DNA of 64,000 nucleotides from NCBI GenBank assembly GCA_019096065.1, contig JAGUCH010000001.1, positions 11,284,001-11,348,000 on the forward strand. Reading direction: 5' to 3'. Positions 57,139 through 64,000 of this stretch are shown here, in pieces (the stretch's first letter is position 1; every line of letters begins with the position of its first letter). The translations under genes and the position numbers were made by a program. The notes under the pieces are model-generated. The model saw only the letters and a program-made list of their open reading frames with translations. It made no database searches and was not told the DNA's origin. The DNA is from Paracyclopina nana (lineage: Eukaryota > Arthropoda > Copepoda > Cyclopoida > Cyclopettidae).

Positions 57139-60100
57139 TGGACAGTGTAAAGCCAAATACTGAGGAAAACGTCATCTGAATGTATAGATGATGAAGCGGT
57201 TGCTTTGCAAAAGCAATCCTTTTTTCTCGTCCAGTGTGCTTTCACTATCTGCAATGACCTTTATAAATACCAAGAAAGTCATGGCCATCCGAAGTGTTCT
57301 AGACAGCTATAGGCACGGCCATTTTCCCAAGGTAGTATAATCATCACATCAAAATCGACTTTGGACCCATACTTTTATATATAGCACCCATAAAACTTTC
57401 CTTGATACTGTGGAAAAAGTTGAAAACGCTATCGTAGCTTCCATCTCTATTGTCTGTTAGTTGGAGAGGTATCAATGATATTATTCTACTGGCGACGCTC
57501 TCGAAAACTTTTCCTTTTCACTAATTGGCATCAGCACACTGAGAACCTCGGATTTTCAAAGCAACCAATTATTCCTACGAGCATAATGAACCATGCTTTA
57601 ATGATTTCCATTTAATCTGCTGCTGTTGACCACCACAGGAAATCCCAAAAGTGCGATTTTCCTTGTGAGCTACAGGGACAATTTTGCCTGATTTGTTTTT
57701 AGCTCTAATGTGCTTTTCTAACTTGCTGCAAATAGAAAATGTGGTAGCCCAAGTTTATAAGTGCATTTTATATGAAGGAAGTTGCTCCCTCAAACGTTAT
57801 TATAAATGCATGACGTAATGGATACACCCAGACTGACATTTCTTCTTAATGCTTTGGCAGATGATCCAGGCCTACTTCAAGGTGCTAGTACCTCTGAACA
57901 TTGCATTGGGGGGAAATCGCCAAGCATACGAGCTCGTTATGATGGCGATCACGTAGTTATAATACTTATGCGGAAAGAACGGCCAGCAGCCTCGAAAATG
58001 AGACCGTTTACGGGAAAAATAGGCTATCTTCCTGGCCAAAAATTAACTCAAAGTTGGCTGTGTATGAGCCATAGGACCCTTGGGTACCCCAGTTTTTGGT
58101 TTTCAAGGCCACCAATCATGAATACAAATCTTTGAAAAAATGCTGTATCTTACATCTATAGTCGACGGGATTTATAGTAGAATTTGGAGACATCTTGAAG
58201 CGAAGTCAAGCAGAACTGTGCTATTAATCAAGCGATACACAATTGTCCTAGATCTAACCGATACACTTGAATACAACAGATTTGACCTACATATTTTCTT
58301 CATAGGCGCGCGCATAACAAAAAGGCGTAAGCATGCAAAACAAGTTGGATACAAACAGAATACATTATAGATGATGTATATTTATGTATTCAGAGCTATA
58401 ATAGTACTACCACCATACATTTCTGCTGAATAAAACTTGCGTATGCTTTTCATTTTTTACCCACAATTTGTAGCCAGATTGGCTTCGTATTTGAGCATTA
58501 CTGTCTAGACTTGATAACCTTTGCAATAAAGACATAGGAACTGTATTGTATTTGCGAAAGAGAGCCATATCTGAATTTCATTCTAACAATTCTGGTAGCA
58601 CCTTCTTCCTCATTGCGTTACTTCAAAAAGGAAGCTTCTAGCTGGCCACTTCCTTTTCATGCTACGAGCTTCGACTCATTACTGCGGTAATCATGTGGTA
58701 AATGTCACCTTGAAAAGGGCACCAAATACATTTTTCTCACCCCTTTCTCTTGGGTCTCTTGGGCACCATCCATGGCTCTATTATTACCACTTCTTTACTT
58801 GTGGTTCTACTACTAATGGGAAAACTTGAGCCAGTTTTTCTTTTGGTGTGTGTGTATTTGTGCTGGAGCCCAGAAGCAGAAATAGATGTGTTTTCCGTAT
58901 TTTTGACACGCAGAACTCTTGGATGCATTTGCAAAAAAGCCACATGGCTCCGTAAAAAGTGACGATAAGCTAGCTTCGTACGCTGTTACACGTCACTGAT
59001 GTGAAGAGGATTGTATAATGGACCAATCTTTAAGATTTAGGAAGGAGGGACAGACTCGATAATTTTTAGGCCTACAAATTTGCCACACGCAGCCACCACC
59101 TGAGCCGATATTTTATGGCTGAGCTGTGCTAACGTCATATGTGTAGTTCAAAATTGGGCAAACCTTTCTTCTGGCCGTGCAAAGCCCTGATTTGCTCACT
59201 TATTTCACCAATTTTTTATTTTGTGCTTTAGTTGCAGAGAAGCAGGTCGATTTTAATTGGCAATCAAGATTACTCAAGAGGCATATTGTGCGTACGCATC
59301 AATAAAGGTGAATCTTTTCCCAAATCTTATTAATGAGGTCTATGGCTATTTTAAAGTGAAGGAACTTTTCATTAGGTCACATTTTTAGCTAGAACGGCTA
59401 GAAAAAGTCCCACTTGTCTGGTCTGTACGTTGGTTAATTTATGAGGGGAATTTTATAGTTAAAGTCTTACATGTATCCTGCACTGCAGATACATGCACAC
59501 TTTTTTCGTACTCAAATATGCAGTGGTATGAGTAAGAAAAAGTGCCTGAATTTTATAGCCAGTTTGCCAGACTTTTGGCAGTTTCTAGTCGTTTTTGACA
59601 AAATAAGTCCATATGCACATCATCATGTTGAAGTGCATCCGACTCGGAAAGTCTGAACAAGGAAGTCAGCCGAATGAAAGAAAGCACTGATTGTAGGTCT
59701 TGAGGAAGGGACGAGGATAATGAAGTTAATTACTAGCCTCAATGAATCTTAATCACCCACAGGCGATCGGTTTTATGACTCAATCAACAGACAAAATATA
59801 CAACAATCATCTTATCGAGTTGTTTAGCTCATGCACAAATAACAAGGAGTAAAGCACATCAACAAAAGAGGCCTATTTGCAACTGCAACTCCGGCTAAAG
59901 ATGAAATTGGAGGTAACCTTTCAGAAATTGCAATTAGAGAAGGCCTGCTACTATCTGCTTTCGAAATGAAGCCCTTTTGTAGGGCAAAAATGACGCAGTT
60001 TTCGCGGCCTACTTTGCTTATTGTAGTAGTATACCTGAAAATAGAAACAACCGTCAAACAATTGGATTAGAAGACAAAGAAAGCAACCATAAGGAATAGC

Positions 60101-60926
60101 AACCTTTTGGCAAGCTAATCTAAGAAAAATTGCTATTTCTGCACTACGTACAAATATTGAAAATACACCTGAAATCCGTTCCCTTCACTATTATGCCACA
60201 GAATATGATGAATGTGTACACCATGCACAAAGTGAACTCACAAATTAAAATGATTCAGCATTTTCTAGCTTTTCAGAGTTTTTCCATGTCAACTTGTGAT
60301 GATTGTTGCATTTCAAGCTGTATATTTCCCCTTGTCGTTTTGGATGTATGTGAGTGTGTGTCTCTCTCATGCTTAAAGTTTACGAGAACTTTTTTCTTGG
60401 GTTCCCTAAATTAAATTAGGGCTATGCAATTTGACTGAGGCAACCTTCTACAAAAAGCTTTTATATGACCCATCATCTTCATCATATAAGGAGGTGACTT
60501 TTATGCCCAGCTCACCTTTGAAAAAGGCGAATTCTTCGTACAGCTAGAGTTGTTGACTTGAATATGTTTGACGGCTCGCAATATTTTGCAAAAGTTGTCA
60601 ATTATTATGGAGACGAGATTCTTCTCATTTCTGAACTAGAGAGAAGAAATTAATGGGAGGCATGAGTAACCAATTTAAATTGACTCATTTTTCGGCGCAA
60701 AAATTGAATTATGTTGACTCAATTTTTGTAAAAGTCAACTTTTCACCTTTCAAGTTTTCCAAAGTTTTGTCATATTAAAGTCCTGAGATAAAAGTTGACA
60801 TTTGCACTGCCAGCCTAAGTAGTAGAAACGTGTAAAATGCGCTGAAAGCAAAAGGTCTTAAAAACGTGGCCATTCCAATTTTATAATGTCAAATTAAAAA
60901 TTAAACTTCAATTCATATTTCCAGTT
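57139..60926. other. 3.8-kb gene-poor stretch
   Basis: AT-rich sequence. An ATG-started plus-strand frame of 109 codons at 57806-58135 and others of 70-90 codons show no recognisable motif, signal peptide or family feature, so none is called. Confidence 0.35.
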
Positions 60927-60999
60927 GCCTGGGTAGCTCAGTCGGTAGAGCGTTAGGCTTTTAACCTAACGGTCCAGGGTTCGAGCCCCTGCTCAGGCG
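60927..60999 (+). tRNA. tRNA-Lys(TTT): tRNA-Lys (anticodon TTT), copy 1
   Basis: 73 nt. Acceptor stem GCCTGGG pairs with CTCAGGC (one G-T pair). D arm GCTC/GAGC, anticodon stem TTAGG/CCTAA with loop CTTTTAA giving anticodon TTT, and T loop GGTTCGAGC all fit. A-box and B-box sequences are intact. A run of seven Ts starts within five bases of the 3' end, a good polymerase III terminator. Confidence 0.96.
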
Positions 61000-61069
61000 A
61001 AGATTTTTTTCAGCAGCGTGCTACCGAATTCCGGAGTTAGATTTTATTTTTAATTAGTAATTTTTATAG

Positions 61070-61142
61070 GCCTGGGTAGTTCAGTCGGTAGAGCGTTAGG
61101 CTTTTAACCTAACGGTCCAGGGTTCGAGCCCCTGCTCAGGCG
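61070..61142 (+). tRNA. tRNA-Lys(TTT): tRNA-Lys (anticodon TTT), copy 2
   Basis: Identical to the copy at 60927 except for one C to T change at the 11th base, which turns a C-G pair of the D stem into T-G and alters the internal A-box promoter. Otherwise folds the same. A run of four Ts follows five bases downstream. A recent tandem duplicate, probably still functional. Confidence 0.94.
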
Positions 61143-61241
61143 ATCAGTTTTATCGTATTGGAAAATAAATCGATAATATCTTTTTATTGGCTTATGTTTC
61201 CTGACACAGAGGGTCAGGGGAGTAAATCAAAATAAACTTTA

Positions 61242-61589
61242 CTAGCTCTTTTGGGCTACTTCATCTGGAGTAGGCGTTGTGCTGTACTGACTAATCCTGT
61301 GTGATTTACTTTGAGAGGAAGCTCTGTAAGCAGCAGCGGCTTGATTCAATATCCTGCTTTTACAGTTCCCAGAGGAATGCAAAGTAGCACGCAACCTTGT
61401 GTCATTGTATTTAAACAGAGGAGCTAAAAAATCACTGTCTTTGATTACTCGAGCTGTGTACGAACTCTGCCTCAAATTGAAGGTTTGTTTTAAGGTTTCT
61501 TTGGACTGATCTTCCAAATGGACAAACATAATACTCTTGGCTGCATGATGGGTGTGACCTTTGCAGGAATTAGCTTGATGGGCGTCCAT
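61242..61589 (-). CDS. possible single-exon gene for a 115-residue protein of unknown function
   Basis: An ATG-started frame in a favourable context (AAAAAATGG), 115 residues, rich in Ser, Ala, Lys and His (MDAHQANSCKGHTHHAAKS at the start). No membrane segment, signal peptide or familiar motif. A minus-strand AATAAA lies about 60 nt past the stop. Its length stands out in an otherwise frame-poor region, but no homology or splice evidence backs it; chance is a real alternative. Confidence 0.3.
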   Translation of the reverse strand: MDAHQANSCKGHTHHAAKSIMFVHLEDQSKETLKQTFNLRQSSYTARVIKDSDFLAPLFKYNDTRLRATLHSSGNCKSRILNQAAAAYRASSQSKSHRISQYSTTPTPDEVAQKS

Positions 61590-64000
61590 TTTTTAGAAAT
61601 CTCGAGAGCAGAGAATTATTACGGGTACTTTGGTACATATGCTGCCCATTCTAAGACTGCAGAAGGGTGAGTGTTCAAGTGCCCAAAAACTGAGGTGTCA
61701 TAAATCCATGCAATAACTGTTCGGTTCATCTGTAGCATACTGATATTACCCATTAGGCGTACGCGAGCGCTCGGCGCGTGACCGCAAGCTGGCCGGAGCT
61801 TGGCACGCGCTCGCATTCTTTTTTAGGCTTCTAAGGCTTGAAAACTGAGCCTGTGATTGGTTGATATTCAATACGTAGCCGAGATACTCGGCTGCTTTAA
61901 TTGCCATCTCTATTTAACAAACAGTTTCACCAAATATTGAAAAAACGGATTTGCAGGTCGGAGAAAAATTAATGGTCACAATTTATCATGACCTTGTCAT
62001 TATCTTGGCTATTAATTCAATATATCACTGAGCTGAGAGGGAGATTGCCAGGAACGACATTAGATACCAAGCAGCTATGATGACCTTATCAACGTATGCA
62101 TATAAGCCTTCATTTGTTATCATAGTCTTAGGTCAATTTATGGATTAGAGGCCTCTGTCCAAGGCCCAGATGTCAAACGAGCTTAGATAACGCATATGAC
62201 CTAATGTGCGTAGTTGGTAGGGTAGCAACAACTCCTGCAAGGGACCGATTACACTGTTTTTGCAGCATATGGTTACTTGCTTGCTGCTCTACTACTCGGT
62301 ATGTGTAATACAAGTTCTTGGCACTACCACACTGGCTGTGTAGATTCTCATTACTATTATCATGATCCGTGCCTTACATGCATAAACTAAAGGTGAAATA
62401 TAATACAGGATCTAGGCTTTCAAAGGTTAAGGAACCAGGCACCCCAAAAAGACAAGAGTTCGTAATTTGGAGAAAACTGGCCGAACAAAAAGGGGCCTTT
62501 TTATTCAAGTAGATAGTATTATCTTGGAAAAAAGTCTCTATTATAGGTCCTAGTCTTCCCAGTACGTTAGAAGTTCCCAAGAAAAACAAATTGTTTGCAT
62601 TTACTGTGCAAGTTTTTTTCATGAATACCTCGATGCTTGGTGAAGACGCTCAGGAATTCGAGCTAATTTTGAAGGTAGCATTTTATCTTACATTTTCCCC
62701 ATTCATGGTATCCGCAGCAACGTTCAATTATCATATCTTAACTGTATTCTAATTCAGTTGTTTAATTGCAGATTGCTATTTCCTAATGTATGGCTCGGCG
62801 CACATAACCTATAATAAAAATAAACCTGGTTTTGATCTAGTATTTTAAATTTTGATATCAATGCTTGCCTTTTGATAAATTCTGCATGAAATATGCAAGT
62901 TTTTTTCATCAGTTTATCTCAGCCCACTTTTTGCTAGGGAATTTCTGCTGTCTACTGCAGCTGGCAATGAACTGTACGTAATAAGTTATTTAGATAACGC
63001 AGCTATGTCAACGTCAGAATTATTCAGCAGAACTTAAGCTCAGCTTGTTTGACTTTTTTGCACCTCTCTCAGAAATAATCCACACCTTTTTCTCTGTATG
63101 CAATTAGTCACACCTTGCTTGCATTAGCTTGAATACGTGTTTGCTTTTCTGTATCCAAATTCTATTTGGATTGTAGTAGTAGCACAAAAAGTTAAGACCT
63201 TTGCATAACGCTCAACGAAATGCATTTTCCAAGGCCTTTCTGTTAATTTGCACTAATTTTGATGATTAATGTGACCTAATGAGCATAATTCAAGGTTCAC
63301 CAATTGAGACCTGGTATTTCTGCTCCACAACTTCAAAGAATGACACTAATTGCCAAAAAAGAACTCCCAAAGCTTTTCATGTGGTATTGTAAAGAGCACA
63401 TTAAATCCAAGTTTTATGCAAGGATTTGCCTCAAAAGATGAATCCAGCAGAAAATATCTAGGATTTTACCATTCAACCTTACGACACACACACTGTAAAG
63501 AAGCTAGCAATTACAAAAAGGAGTAAATGACGTCACGCAAAAAAAAAGTTTTCTCTCTAGGCCTGAAAAGTCGAAAGCCCATTGCCAAAAAGATTTCCAA
63601 AAAACGGATAACGGAATTTGAGCAAGGGAAGAAATAAAGAAGAGTTCATCTATACAGCTGATCGATAAACCATTTTTTTGGAAAACTGAAGCAGCTACAG
63701 CAGACAGACATACAATAAAAAAAATGCAGTACAGAAACTAAAATCAGTAGGCAAATAACAGGCTCAAGAATCTCATTAATTATTAGATTGCTTTCATGGT
63801 GCAGCGGTATAAAGAGATGAATTCGCCGTTAATGAGTAAGCAAATGCGGATATAAAAGTAGACATGGCAAACTATGCGAAAAATGTTGCGAAAGTATTTG
63901 ACGAACAGCAAAACACGTCACACTGAACTAATACTGGCTATGATCACCATAGATATATGCTACATTTGAGGCCTCTACTGTAATTTGCAGTTGTTCCCAG
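61590..64000. other. gene-poor right end of the window
   Basis: No gene, RNA or clear repeat that I can support. Short open frames lack protein character. Confidence 0.4.

Noticed and set aside
57806..58135. Possible 109-residue gene
   Set aside because: Starts with ATG but has no signal peptide, domain, splice partner or family resemblance; such a length is expected by chance in several kb of non-coding DNA.

Overview
The window is nuclear DNA of an animal. Genes are split by GT-AG introns (many 43-65 nt, others several kb), polyadenylation signals follow several stop codons, and tRNA-Lys genes sit among transposon remnants. A two-Ig Dpr-type receptor, a DEG/ENaC channel, a Ly6-type three-finger protein, a fibrinogen-domain secreted protein and a GARNL3 orthologue together suggest a protostome, most likely an arthropod and perhaps a crustacean. 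That assignment is inference; no marker in the window fixes the species.

Layout. 0.6-19.6 kb (minus strand): one 12-exon gene for a GARNL3-type Rap GTPase-activating protein (RapGAP plus CNH domains), whose coding phases join perfectly into 984 codons. Its largest intron (3759-13182) is almost filled by an 8.3-kb DNA transposon (4244-12571). The transposon has 18-bp terminal inverted repeats, a probable 2-bp target duplication, and two intact, divergently transcribed spliced genes: a 978-residue CMC/CACTA-like DDE transposase on the plus strand and an unrecognised 903-residue protein on the minus strand. They share a 480-bp promoter region with five CCAAT boxes. 19.6-23.8 kb: transposon debris, including one hAT-type element nested in another. 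23.8-31.7 kb: two minus-strand paralogues for secreted Cys-rich proteins, one ending in a fibrinogen-like domain and the other in a long Thr/Ser-rich mucin-like stalk. Between them on the plus strand is a small secreted precursor with three VPIIRPATN-like repeats. 32.9-34.5 kb: a compact DEG/ENaC channel. 36.6-38.2 kb: a Ly6/uPAR-type GPI-anchored protein. 38-43.4 kb: several short non-autonomous DNA transposons. 43.6-44.7 kb: an orphan seven-transmembrane receptor. 45.2-49.6 kb: a cluster encoding three versions of an unrecognised membrane protein, in which one 5' exon appears able to splice to any of three tandem 3' exon sets. 50.1-53.1 kb (minus): the Dpr-type gene. 53-64 kb: gene-poor, with one 769-bp transposon copy and two tandem tRNA-Lys(TTT) genes.

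The host genes do not form a pathway. Most of the right half encodes secreted or membrane proteins of the sort used in neuronal or epithelial surfaces. The strongest candidates for something undescribed are the two-gene transposon with its unrecognised partner protein, the tandem alternative 3' exon cluster, and the repeat-bearing secreted precursor. Exon boundaries were assigned by eye from splice signals and phase continuity, without transcript data.
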